A DNA stretch of 64,000 nucleotides from Desulfuromonas soudanensis (GTDB taxonomy: Bacteria; Desulfobacterota; Desulfuromonadia; Desulfuromonadales; WTL): the NCBI RefSeq assembly GCF_001278055.1, contig NZ_CP010802.1, positions 2,767,504 through 2,831,503 of the forward strand. Reading direction: 5' to 3'. Positions within the stretch are counted from its first letter, which is position 1; each line of letters begins with the position of its first letter. The notes under the pieces were generated by a model, which was given only the letters and a program-made list of their open reading frames with translations, was not told the origin of the DNA and ran no database searches. The position numbers were made by a program, and so were the translations under genes. Shown piece by piece: positions 25,959 to 33,253 of this stretch.

Positions 25959-26372
25959 TAATTCCGGCCCTTTTGACCATCATCTCAATGAACTAACCAA
26001 CCAGAACATCTATTGCTCCGGCGGTTAAACATGCAAAGGGCGCCGACCCTGTAGGAGCGGCCTCAGCCGCGATCAATCGCGCCTAAGGGCGCTCCTACAT
26101 TTAAAAAGAACCTGCCAAACTCATTACCCATGCCGGAGGAAAGGAATCCGGTCGTCTCGAACAGCAAAAAACACCATCGATCATCCAATCTACGCAGTCG
26201 AACCGCACTGCCTACCTGAAAAAGCGAGAGGAGGCACTTCTGCGTTGTCAAAGATGATCAAAACGAATAGGATCTTTAGCGGCCGCTCACAAAAATATCT
26301 TTAAAAATTCCATAGAGCTGCTCCGCGTCGCAAAAACTCTTAATCTGATATACGCTAAAAATGGAGCCGAAT
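25959..26372. other. Non-coding accessory stretch with one REP hairpin
   Basis: Runs from the right edge of the IS to the small secreted-protein gene. Apart from the REP at 26050-26099 I see no supported gene. The composition is lower in GC than the surrounding core regions. Confidence 0.5.
26050..26099. repeat. GTAG-type REP hairpin, copy 1
   Basis: A 50-base palindromic unit beginning TGTAGGAGCGGC and ending GCGCTCCTACA, with inner GGCCTCAGCC and GCGATCAATCGC hairpins. It is 47 of 50 identical to the copy at 28077-28126 and in the same orientation. Confidence 0.92.
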
Positions 26373-26705
26373 ATGAAAATTTTCGTCTTTCTAACAATTC
26401 TTCTACTTGTGCCTCTTTGCTGTTCTGCAAATGAAAATGAGTGCCCGGCCAAAGGGGACGTTCTTCATTGGGTTGCGGATTACTGCATGTACCTTGCTGA
26501 AACAGATGATTTCGGAAATGAAAACGTCCAATCGTGTTTCGAAAAAGAGCAGGCCTTTAAAATTGATAATACGTGTGAGAACAGAATGAAATATAAAAAG
26601 AAGCTTTGCAACTTATCATTGGTTCGAGATTCTTATACTTCTGTCGAGGAATGTTACGAGGATAAAAGTTTTTCTGGGCCAACAGTTAGAAATGGTGGCG
26701 TATAA
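26373..26705 (+). CDS. Small secreted Cys-rich protein, unknown function
   Basis: A 110-residue protein with a signal peptide (MKIFVFLTILLLVPLCCSA). The mature chain has six or so well-spaced cysteines (ECPAK, DYCMY, SCFEK, NTCEN, LCNLS, EECYE), suggesting disulphides and an extracytoplasmic location. GGAG lies six bases before the ATG at 26373. The coding region is AT-rich compared with the core genes around it and lies in the IS/REP patch, suggesting transfer. I do not recognise a family. Confidence 0.6.
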   Translation: MKIFVFLTILLLVPLCCSANENECPAKGDVLHWVADYCMYLAETDDFGNENVQSCFEKEQAFKIDNTCENRMKYKKKLCNLSLVRDSYTSVEECYEDKSFSGPTVRNGGV

Positions 26706-26932
26706 CCCAAGGGTGAACACGGACGAATAAACATGGATGCTTCCCGAATAGAAAACACCATCTCGAGAATCCAACCGACACCACGGACTTTTTTAGAGAT
26801 AGCCGGGTTGCCGAAGATAGCGTTGCCCCCTTCCATCGTAGTCTGCTTAGTGGAGAACGCTGACACCTGTCTTCGCTTTTGACAATGGGTGTATTTATCC
26901 GAATAACAATTTAATCAAAGGAGGAGGAGAGG

Positions 26933-28057
26933 ATGCGTTGTTTAGCTGTTTTAATAATTTTTTTATTTATTTTGTCAGGTTGTGGCGGAGGAGACAACAC
27001 CGAGCCGACAGCCAGCGATGAAGCATTTGCGGCAGCGGTCACCTACGCCGCAGGAAGTAGACCTTTGTCCCTTGCCATTGGCGACCTTAATGGCGACGGA
27101 GACCTCGACCTGGCTGTAGCAAATAATGGTTCTGATAATGTCTCCGTGCTTCTTGGCAACGGCGACGGAAGTTTTGCGGCGACGGTTGATTATGGCGCGG
27201 GGGAGGGTCCTTTTTCCTTGGCCATGGGCGACCTTAATGGCGACGGAGACCTTGACCTGGTAGTAGCGAACGGTCTTTCCAATAAAGTCTCGGTACTTCT
27301 GGGTAACGGCGACGGGAGTTTTGCAGCGGCGGTCGTTTATGACGCAGGATTAGGACCTTATTGCGTGGCCATGGGCGACCTTGATGGGGATGGAGACCTT
27401 GACTTGGTTGTAGCGAACAGTCTTTCCGATAAAGTCTCGGTGCTTCTGGGCAACGGCGACGGAAGTTTTGCGGCGGCGGTCGATTTCGTGGCAGGAAGTG
27501 GATCATGTTTCGTGGCTCTGGGCGACCTGGACGGCGACGGCATCCTCGACCTGGCGGTAGCGAACCGTATTTCAGATAATATCTCTGTACTTCTGGGCAA
27601 CGGCGACGGGAGCTTTGCGGCGAAGGTCGATTACGGCTACGGCATTGGAAGTAGACCTTTTTCCGTGGTCATGGGCGACCTGGACGGTGACGGAGACCTC
27701 GACCTAGCCGGAACGAACGAGTATTCAGAGAATATCTCTGTGAGTTTGGGCAACGGCGACGGCACCTTTGCGGCGGTAGTCGATTATAGTGTTGAACGTG
27801 CTCCTTCCGTGGCCATGGGCGATTTGAATGGCGACGGTATCATCGATCTAGCCACAGCGAATATATATGCTGGTAGTGTCTCTGTGCTTCTGGGCAACGG
27901 CCAAGGGAGCTTTACGGCCGCAGTCGATTACGGTACAGGAATTGGATCTTATTCCGTGGCCATGGGCGACCTGAATGGCGACGGAACCCTCGATTTAGTC
28001 GTGGCGAATAATGGTTCCGATAATGTCTCGGTGCTTTTGGGCAATATTGTTTTTTGA
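26933..28057 (+). CDS. FG-GAP/VCBS-repeat lipoprotein, predicted seven-bladed propeller
   Basis: A 374-residue protein with a lipobox signal (FLFILSGCGGGD). Seven consecutive repeats of about 48 residues follow, each built on GDLNGDGDLDLxVAN..SDNVSVLLGNGDGSFAA, where D-x-D-x-D-G is a calcium-binding loop. Seven repeats suggest a closed beta-propeller, as in FG-GAP and integrin-like proteins. Probably surface or periplasmic, used for binding or adhesion. Repeats are similar at DNA level, so copy number could change by recombination. GGAGGAGAGG precedes the ATG. Confidence 0.85.
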   Translation: MRCLAVLIIFLFILSGCGGGDNTEPTASDEAFAAAVTYAAGSRPLSLAIGDLNGDGDLDLAVANNGSDNVSVLLGNGDGSFAATVDYGAGEGPFSLAMGDLNGDGDLDLVVANGLSNKVSVLLGNGDGSFAAAVVYDAGLGPYCVAMGDLDGDGDLDLVVANSLSDKVSVLLGNGDGSFAAAVDFVAGSGSCFVALGDLDGDGILDLAVANRISDNISVLLGNGDGSFAAKVDYGYGIGSRPFSVVMGDLDGDGDLDLAGTNEYSENISVSLGNGDGTFAAVVDYSVERAPSVAMGDLNGDGIIDLATANIYAGSVSVLLGNGQGSFTAAVDYGTGIGSYSVAMGDLNGDGTLDLVVANNGSDNVSVLLGNIVF

Positions 28058-28076
28058 GATTGGTGACAGGGTTCCC

Positions 28077-28126
28077 TGTAGGAGCGGCTTCAGCCGCGAT
28101 CTATCGCGCCTAAAGGCGCTCCTACA
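28077..28126. repeat. GTAG-type REP hairpin, copy 2
   Basis: Differs from copy 1 at three of 50 positions. It starts 19 bases after the FG-GAP stop and could also serve as its terminator or mRNA 3' stabiliser. Confidence 0.92.
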
Positions 28127-28152
28127 ATTAAAAATTAAGCCAGACCCTGCGG

Positions 28153-29571
28153 TCAGTAATAGTCCTGCAACCCCTCGGGGGTCCGTTCGTACCCGGCAAG
28201 TTCCGAGAGTGTCCCCTCGAATACCCCACCCTGGCCCCTGCCCTCACCGAGAAACGCCCCGGCGAAGGCGGCGATTTCGCCGTCGGAAAGTTCGAACTCT
28301 CGTCCGATCCGGGACCGTTCGATGACGACCTGTTTGCTTTCGCCGACTCTGACGGAGACGTAAGGATTGCGATAGGTCATGGCCGAAAGCTGCCGGGCCG
28401 CCGCGTAACCGATCAGGAGGCGGCAGTCGCCGAACTCCACCAGGGGCCAGAGGAGCGGGCTGAAGAGGAGCCGCTCCTTGGTGGTCCCGGAATTCCAGAG
28501 GGCGGAATCTCCCCCCATCTCGCGGAAGATCTCCCCCTGCCGTGCGACGGCTTCGGGAGCGCCGAGAAGGGTCAGGGTGCGGATGTAGCCGTTGCCGGTG
28601 AGGACTTCATGCCCCTTGAGGAGGAAGGGGGCGTTGCGCAGGCGCCCGGCGCGACCCTGGTAGCGGTTCTTGTAGACGAAGGAGCAGTAGTTGACCGGCA
28701 GGCCGAGTTTTCGATCGATGGAGAAGTTCAGGAGCTCGAGGGCGGCAAGCTCGGAGTCGAGGACGGTGACCTTCTCGCCGTGAAGGAAGGTGTAATCGCG
28801 CGCAGCGAGGTGGGGGTAGTTGTGGGAGGTCAGCCGAAGCTGATGGAGGTTGAGGTAATCGACGCCGGCTTCTCTCATCTCGATCATCCGTTCTTTGAGG
28901 AGCGGGAGATCTTCGGGGACGGCGGGAATCTCGACGGTGACGGTGGGGATGACGCCGACGGCCAGACGCAGCTTGTGCAGATGGTAGTCGGTGGCGCCGA
29001 TGTCGAAGCGAATCTCGTCGAGGCCGGCATCGCGGAGCCGGGCGAGGATCTCGCCGTCGACCAGGGTGCCGTTGGTGTAGAGCCAGAGGTGGAGTCCGTC
29101 GCCGAAGCGTTTCTTGATCGCCGTGACGAAGGCGAGGGTGCGCGCCGGGGTGAGGAGGGGTTCGCCGCCGCTGATGCTGGCGCCGGCGAAGGCGAAACGC
29201 TCCAGATAGCCGACATAGTCGGCGGGCGTGCGGAATTCCACGGCGTTGGTGGTCGGCACTCCCGTGACATCCTGGGAGGTGGGGCAGTAGAAACAGCTGC
29301 AATTGCAGCGGCCGCTGATGAAGAGGCAGGACCAGCCCCCCTCGGTGCAGATCCGGCAGCCGGGAGAGAGGTCGGCGCAGTCGAGCTTGGTGCCGCCGAA
29401 GCCGCTCTCCACGCGCCCCTTTAGACCGGAGAGCACTCCTTCACGGCGCTCGGTTGCCCGCTGCGCCTCGTCGGGAGAAGGAAATCTCAGGGCCTCGTAC
29501 CCCTCGCCGTATTCCTGCCGGTTCCCGGCGATCAGCCGGGCGCGCACATCCGCCGTCGTTTCAATCCCCAT
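28153..29571 (-). CDS. Radical SAM protein with extra N-terminal cysteines
   Basis: A 472-residue radical SAM enzyme. The SAM-cluster motif is Cys89-x3-Cys93-x2-Cys96 within GRCNCSCFYCPTS; GGEPLL and LWLYTNGTL follow in the barrel. Before it lie Cys65, Cys72, Cys75 and Cys82 (LDCADLSPGCRICTEGGWSC), which could hold a second cluster or metal. The product is unknown. GGGAGGT precedes ATG 29571. It is the last leftward gene of the draTG-side group but separated by about 210 bases from the FKBP gene, so a common transcript is uncertain. Confidence 0.75.
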   Translation of the reverse strand: MGIETTADVRARLIAGNRQEYGEGYEALRFPSPDEAQRATERREGVLSGLKGRVESGFGGTKLDCADLSPGCRICTEGGWSCLFISGRCNCSCFYCPTSQDVTGVPTTNAVEFRTPADYVGYLERFAFAGASISGGEPLLTPARTLAFVTAIKKRFGDGLHLWLYTNGTLVDGEILARLRDAGLDEIRFDIGATDYHLHKLRLAVGVIPTVTVEIPAVPEDLPLLKERMIEMREAGVDYLNLHQLRLTSHNYPHLAARDYTFLHGEKVTVLDSELAALELLNFSIDRKLGLPVNYCSFVYKNRYQGRAGRLRNAPFLLKGHEVLTGNGYIRTLTLLGAPEAVARQGEIFREMGGDSALWNSGTTKERLLFSPLLWPLVEFGDCRLLIGYAAARQLSAMTYRNPYVSVRVGESKQVVIERSRIGREFELSDGEIAAFAGAFLGEGRGQGGVFEGTLSELAGYERTPEGLQDYY

Positions 29572-29783
29572 CCGACCTCCCTGCAACGAAAAGCACCCCC
29601 TTGCGGCAAAGCCGAAAAAGGGGGCGCAGACGGCAAACTATAGTCGAGTTCGACGCCGGGCGATAGGGATATTTTCGAGAGCTCGGAATCGGATTTTCCG
29701 CTCAACGATTACAGCAGCATGGAGAATCGGAGGGGCCGGGGCGGCGCGGGGTTTCGACCCCTCGGCGTCGAAATCTGCAAAGT

Positions 29784-30212
29784 CTACTCGATCTTCTCGA
29801 CCTGCAGGGCGAAGGTCAGGTCGAGCCCGGCCAGGGCGTGGTTGCCGTCGAGAGTCACCTCTTTTTCGTCGACCAAAACCACCCGCATCACCAACTCCTC
29901 GCCGCTGCCGAGGCGGATCTGCATCGTTTGGCCGACCTTCGGTTCGAAACCGGCGGGGAGGCGCTCTCGTCGGAAGACTTTCATGTTTTCCTTTCGCCGC
30001 GGACCGTAGGCTTCTGAGGCCGGAATCAGCACGTTCTTCGCCTCGCCGACGGCCAGACCGCAAACCGCCGCCTCGAGGGCGGGAAAGACCTCGCCGGCGC
30101 CGAGAGTGAAGCGGAGCGCCCCCGCATCCTCGGTGCTGTCGAAGATCCGTCCGTTGTCGAGGGTGCCGATGTAGCGGATGCTCACCGTATCGCCGTTTTT
30201 GACCCGTCTCAC
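29784..30212 (-). CDS. FKBP-type peptidyl-prolyl isomerase, SlyD/SlpA-like
   Basis: A 142-residue FKBP. It begins VKNGDTVSIRYIGTLDNGRIFDST, the FKBP core, followed by the inserted chaperone flap and the SlyD/SlpA signature DGNHALAGLDLTFALQVEKI. The His-rich metal tail of SlyD is missing, so FkpB/SlpA-type is closer. It catalyses prolyl isomerisation and can act as a chaperone. It lies four bases after the macro-domain-like gene, in the group behind the draG-distal attenuator, so a nitrogenase-related folding role is possible but unproven. Confidence 0.85.
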   Translation of the reverse strand: MRRVKNGDTVSIRYIGTLDNGRIFDSTEDAGALRFTLGAGEVFPALEAAVCGLAVGEAKNVLIPASEAYGPRRKENMKVFRRERLPAGFEPKVGQTMQIRLGSGEELVMRVVLVDEKEVTLDGNHALAGLDLTFALQVEKIE

Positions 30213-30216
30213 AATG

Positions 30217-30648
30217 TCACTCCTTTTCGCTGATGATCAAAAAGCGCCCGTCGAAATGGCGCGCCAGAATCGGCTGCACCTCCGGCCACTGCAGCCCGCC
30301 GCCGCCGCACCCCGGCCGGGGGACGACCACGGTCGGCCACGAACGGGCGTCGGCGAGCGTCACAAGCTCGGCGCAGGAGCGCTCGATCATCCCCAACCCC
30401 GGCATCTCGTAGGGGGAGTTCTCCACGGGAAAGCTCACCAGGCCGTAACCGAGAGCGTGGACATGATTCCCCTCCTGCAGAATCAGCGCCCCGAGGACGG
30501 CCGGCAGCTCGGGGAAGCGCTCTTTGGCCTGGCGGGCGCAGCCGCGGGGCATGGCGCACTCCCCCCGCCGACTGACGGCGCCGCCGGTGGTGATGACCAC
30601 CACGGCGAGGCCGAGATAATCCCAGAGATCCCCCCGGATCTCCCTCAC
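30217..30648 (-). CDS. Macro-domain-like (ADP-ribose-binding) protein
   Basis: A 143-residue protein. The order of motifs fits a macro domain: [22 protein letters not shown], then [35 protein letters not shown], and late [22 protein letters not shown], which corresponds to the phosphate-binding loop. Similar stand-alone proteins bind ADP-ribose or its derivatives. Its ATG overlaps the stop of the upstream gene by four bases (ATGA). Being behind draT-draG and a nif-type attenuator, it may bind or process the ADP-ribose released by DraG; this is inference. Confidence 0.68.
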   Translation of the reverse strand: MREIRGDLWDYLGLAVVVITTGGAVSRRGECAMPRGCARQAKERFPELPAVLGALILQEGNHVHALGYGLVSFPVENSPYEMPGLGMIERSCAELVTLADARSWPTVVVPRPGCGGGGLQWPEVQPILARHFDGRFLIISEKE

Positions 30649-30950
30649 CCCGTCTCCTCCGGACCGAGCAGGTCGCGCATCGTCCAGAAGAGGCAGTCGT
30701 AGACATCTTCGCGACTCTCGACGAAGCGCGGCACGCCGGCATTGAGAATTTCTTCGAGACGGTGCAATACCTGTCCGTCGGCGGTGCCGAGATCATTCAT
30801 GACCGCCTCGAACATGGGGATGACCTCGTAAAGATCGTCCCGGTCGAAGGGGCGGGGATCGGGCTTGCCGCTGAACTTGGGGGACTCCCGCTGCGCCTTG
30901 TTCTTCGGATAGCGGTACTGCAGATCGGAGGGCTTGATTTGGACACCCAT
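30645..30950 (-). CDS. Hypothetical protein, draG-linked
   Basis: A 101-residue, charged, probably cytoplasmic protein, not recognised. The N-terminus is basic ([26 protein letters not shown]). The rest looks helical ([50 protein letters not shown]), with one cysteine. It overlaps the macro-domain-like gene by four bases and follows the HTH-like gene by 38 bases, so it is translated with the macro-domain-like protein; a partnership is possible. Confidence 0.7.
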   Translation of the reverse strand: MGVQIKPSDLQYRYPKNKAQRESPKFSGKPDPRPFDRDDLYEVIPMFEAVMNDLGTADGQVLHRLEEILNAGVPRFVESREDVYDCLFWTMRDLLGPEETG

Positions 30951-30988
30951 GGGCGACTCCTTGTGGATTTTGCTGCCGGATTTCCTCT

Positions 30989-31234
30989 TCAGGAACAGGA
31001 GGCGCAGCCCCCTGTTTTGGAGCAGCCGCTGCGGCAGAGGGTCTTGTCGGCCCCTTCCCGGACGGCGCGAAAGGCGTCCAGGCTCCGGGCGTCGACCGAC
31101 CAGGTCCCCTCCTCCTCGGATCCGACGAGCATCCCCCGCTTGATATGCATCAGCACGTTCAGGGGGGTGGTCTGCAACAGCTCGGCGACCTCATTGATGG
31201 GGATCAGGAGCCCATCCTTTTTTTGTCCGGACAT
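30989..31234 (-). CDS. Small HTH-like protein with Cys-rich tail
   Basis: An 81-residue protein. Residues about 9-55 look like an excisionase/MerR-type winged HTH (LIPINEVAELLQTTPLNVLM, then WSVDARSLDAFRAV). The C-terminus, CRSGCSKTGGCASCS, holds four cysteines in a compact cluster, suitable for a metal or Fe-S site. GGAGGG precedes ATG 31234; the longer frame to 31321 runs through leader hairpins and is rejected. It is the first gene behind the attenuator after draG. It might be a redox- or metal-responsive regulator; this is inference. Confidence 0.7.
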   Translation of the reverse strand: MSGQKKDGLLIPINEVAELLQTTPLNVLMHIKRGMLVGSEEEGTWSVDARSLDAFRAVREGADKTLCRSGCSKTGGCASCS

Positions 31235-31267
31235 CGTTCGTCCCTCCTTTGGGGGTGATTTGGGTTG

Positions 31268-31335
31268 AAAAAGCCCGCAGGGGATCTCCCTGCGGGCTTC
31301 GTTGCCTGCCTTGCCGGACACCTCCTTGTGTCCGG
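31268..31335 (-). promoter_or_regulatory. ANTAR-type dual-hairpin attenuator between draG and the HTH-like gene
   Basis: On the minus strand: P1 at 31314-31335, 8-bp perfect stem CCGGACAC/GTGTCCGG with hexaloop AAGGAG; a 4-base linker; P2 at 31292-31309, stem GCAGGC/GCCCGC (one A-C mismatch) with hexaloop AACGAA; and a terminator at 31271-31299, 12-bp perfect stem AAGCCCGCAGGG/CCCTGCGGGCTT plus a U-tract. Both loops have A1 and G4. The 3' arm of P2 (31292-31297) is part of the terminator's 5' arm, so the structures are mutually exclusive. Confidence 0.9.
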
Positions 31336-31362
31336 TTTTTCAAATATTGCCTGGAGTAGGAC

Positions 31363-32262
31363 TCAGGGGCGGCATAGGCCCCAGGGGGAAAGGCGCAGCA
31401 GCTCCTCGGCCTGGGCCGTCGCCTCGTCGCGCACCGCGCCATCGAGCTTTTTGAGCCAACGCGGCGGAATCGCGTCAAGGCCGTAGAAGGCGCCGGCGAT
31501 CATCCCGGCGATGGCTCCGGTGGTGTCGGCGTCCCCCCCCTGATTCACCACGCCGACCAGGCATTCCTCGAAATCGGCGGTGGTGAAGAGATGGTGAAAG
31601 ACGGTCTGCAAGGTATCGACCACGTAGGAGCCGGAGAGCCCCTTGTAATTATTGAAGCGAAAAGTGGAAAAACGCGCCACCAGGTCGCGGGTGACGGCAT
31701 GAAGCTCGAAGCGGTCGCAGCCGAGCAGCGCCCGGTGCACCAGGGTGCCGATGGCGATGCAGGCGGCGTCGGAGAGGGGGTGGTTGTGGGTCAGACGGGC
31801 CTGCTCCAGGGCGCAGCGCTGCAGCAGGGCCTCGTCGCCGAGGGTGAAGAGGGCGACCGGCGCCATCCGCATCGCTGCGCCGTTGCCGGCGTCCCATTCG
31901 TTGGGCGGGGTCTGCAGCTGCCCCCGGGTCATGTAGTCGCGAATGCCGCGGCGGCAGGTCGAACCGATGTCCACCGGCTTGTTACGCATCCAGGCGACGA
32001 AGTTGTCGGCAATCCCCGTCAGATCCCACCCCTGCGCCGCAATCAGGGCCCGGCCGAGGGCCAGGGACATCTCGGTGTCGTCGGTCACCTGCCCCGCCTT
32101 GAGATAGAGCCAGCCGCCGCCGACGATCTTTTTATGGACCGTAAAGACGGCGCGGATCTCCGAAGGCGTCATGAACTCGGTGGTCGCCCCGAGGGCGTCG
32201 CCGACGGCCAGTCCGAGAAAAGCGGCGCGGGCACGAGAGTAGATTTCATCAGTACTGGTCAT
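31363..32262 (-). CDS. draG: ADP-ribosyl-dinitrogen reductase hydrolase
   Basis: DraG removes ADP-ribose from the NifH arginine and reactivates nitrogenase. The 299-residue protein begins RARAAFLGLAVGDALGATTEF. Metal-binding motifs of the ADP-ribosylglycohydrolase family are intact: QVTDDTEMSLAL near residue 60 and NQGGDADTTGAIAGMIAGA near 240. The family can also act on other substrates, but the nearby draT and nifH make DraG the strong choice. It ends directly before an ANTAR-type attenuator; a repeat fills its gap to draT. Confidence 0.94.
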   Translation of the reverse strand: MTSTDEIYSRARAAFLGLAVGDALGATTEFMTPSEIRAVFTVHKKIVGGGWLYLKAGQVTDDTEMSLALGRALIAAQGWDLTGIADNFVAWMRNKPVDIGSTCRRGIRDYMTRGQLQTPPNEWDAGNGAAMRMAPVALFTLGDEALLQRCALEQARLTHNHPLSDAACIAIGTLVHRALLGCDRFELHAVTRDLVARFSTFRFNNYKGLSGSYVVDTLQTVFHHLFTTADFEECLVGVVNQGGDADTTGAIAGMIAGAFYGLDAIPPRWLKKLDGAVRDEATAQAEELLRLSPWGLCRP

Positions 32263-32273
32263 AGTATCCCATT

Positions 32274-32439
32274 ACCACAGAGCCACAGAGACACAGAGGA
32301 ACGCCAAAAAAACGGGTCAGATGAAGCAACGGCCCTCTGGACCTTATTCGATCCTCCCTTTTCAGGATATTTTCCAGATTGGCACATTTACCTCGAAGAC
32401 TCGGTTTTTCATTGCTCTGTGTCTCCGTGCCTCTGTGGT
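32274..32439. repeat. CACAGAG-arm element, copy C
   Basis: Arms ACCACAGAGCCACAGAGACA and GTGTCTCCGTGCCTCTGTGGT-like ends enclose an unrelated interior, unlike copies A and B. It fills the draT-draG gap. Confidence 0.8.
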
Positions 32440-32453
32440 TGAAGCATGCATCC

Positions 32454-33248
32454 TCATCCCCCCGTGAGCACCTTCACCTCGTACTCCCCGCCGATGACCA
32501 GCACCTCCCCTTCCCCCTTGAGGAGAGAGCGGGGCAGAAGATCGCCGCGAAAGAAGATCTTCACCAGCGGCACCTCGGCCGCGAGAACCCGGGTGCCGAA
32601 CTCCCAGGCCCGCTCGAAATCGGTGGTGAAGGAGTTGAGGTTGTTGAGGCGCACCAGACAGCGGTTTTTCCCCAGTTCCTCGATGATGCGGTGCTCGGAG
32701 AAGTCGTTGATCCCCCGGTAGAGCCGCAGGTGAGTCTCCTGCGGCAGGAGCCGGCGCAGCTCCTCCTGGACGTATTCGTAGAGGACGTCGAACTGGGCGA
32801 GGATGGCGCTGGTGCGCGCCGATCCCTTCATCCGGCCGACGGTGTAGCGGTAATAAGCCTCCGAGTGGACCGTGTCGATCGCCTCGCCGTGAAAGGTGGG
32901 GGGGAGGCCGAGGCGGCTTTCGACCCACCCCTTGAGGACGGCGCCTTCGAGGGAGTTGGAGTCGAACATCCACCCCCGCAAAAAACGCAGATAGCTGTTT
33001 TTGAGGCTCTTGCGCCCCATGACCGAAGCCTCCCTCTCCCACTGGTGGAGCTGGAAGGTGACATCCATGTAATCGTGAAAGAGGGCGCCCCGCTCCTCCG
33101 GGGCATCGAGGGAAGCCAGGCGCTCGAAGAGGAGGCGGTTGGCGCGGCGCACCCCCTGGATCTCGAGGGTCTGGGGATTGCCGTTAAAGTGCCGGGAAGC
33201 GATGGCCCAGGGGGGGAGGTTGCAGAGGTTCATCGGGGTCGCTTCCAT
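32454..33248 (-). CDS. draT: NAD+-dinitrogen-reductase ADP-ribosyltransferase
   Basis: DraT transfers ADP-ribose from NAD+ to the NifH arginine when fixed nitrogen rises or energy drops. The 264-residue protein starts MNLCNLPPWAIASRHFNGNP, typical of DraT. The R-S-E pieces of an ADP-ribosyltransferase are visible as RLYRGINDFSEH, NNLNSFTTDFERAW and EGEVLVIGGEYEV. Its Shine-Dalgarno (GGAGGG) lies in the last codons of the ANTAR regulator gene, showing coupling. A start at 33233 is an alternative. Confidence 0.95.
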   Translation of the reverse strand: MEATPMNLCNLPPWAIASRHFNGNPQTLEIQGVRRANRLLFERLASLDAPEERGALFHDYMDVTFQLHQWEREASVMGRKSLKNSYLRFLRGWMFDSNSLEGAVLKGWVESRLGLPPTFHGEAIDTVHSEAYYRYTVGRMKGSARTSAILAQFDVLYEYVQEELRRLLPQETHLRLYRGINDFSEHRIIEELGKNRCLVRLNNLNSFTTDFERAWEFGTRVLAAEVPLVKIFFRGDLLPRSLLKGEGEVLVIGGEYEVKVLTGG

Positions 33249-33253
33249 CGCCG

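Noticed and set aside
27041-28050. Tandem repeats that might suggest a CRISPR array
   Set aside because: The units are about 144 bases, in frame, and encode FG-GAP/VCBS blades; no short direct repeats with unique spacers occur anywhere in the window.
28153-29586. Start of the radical SAM gene at 29586
   Set aside because: The ATG at 29571 has GGGAGGT at the correct distance; the five extra residues contain the ribosome site.
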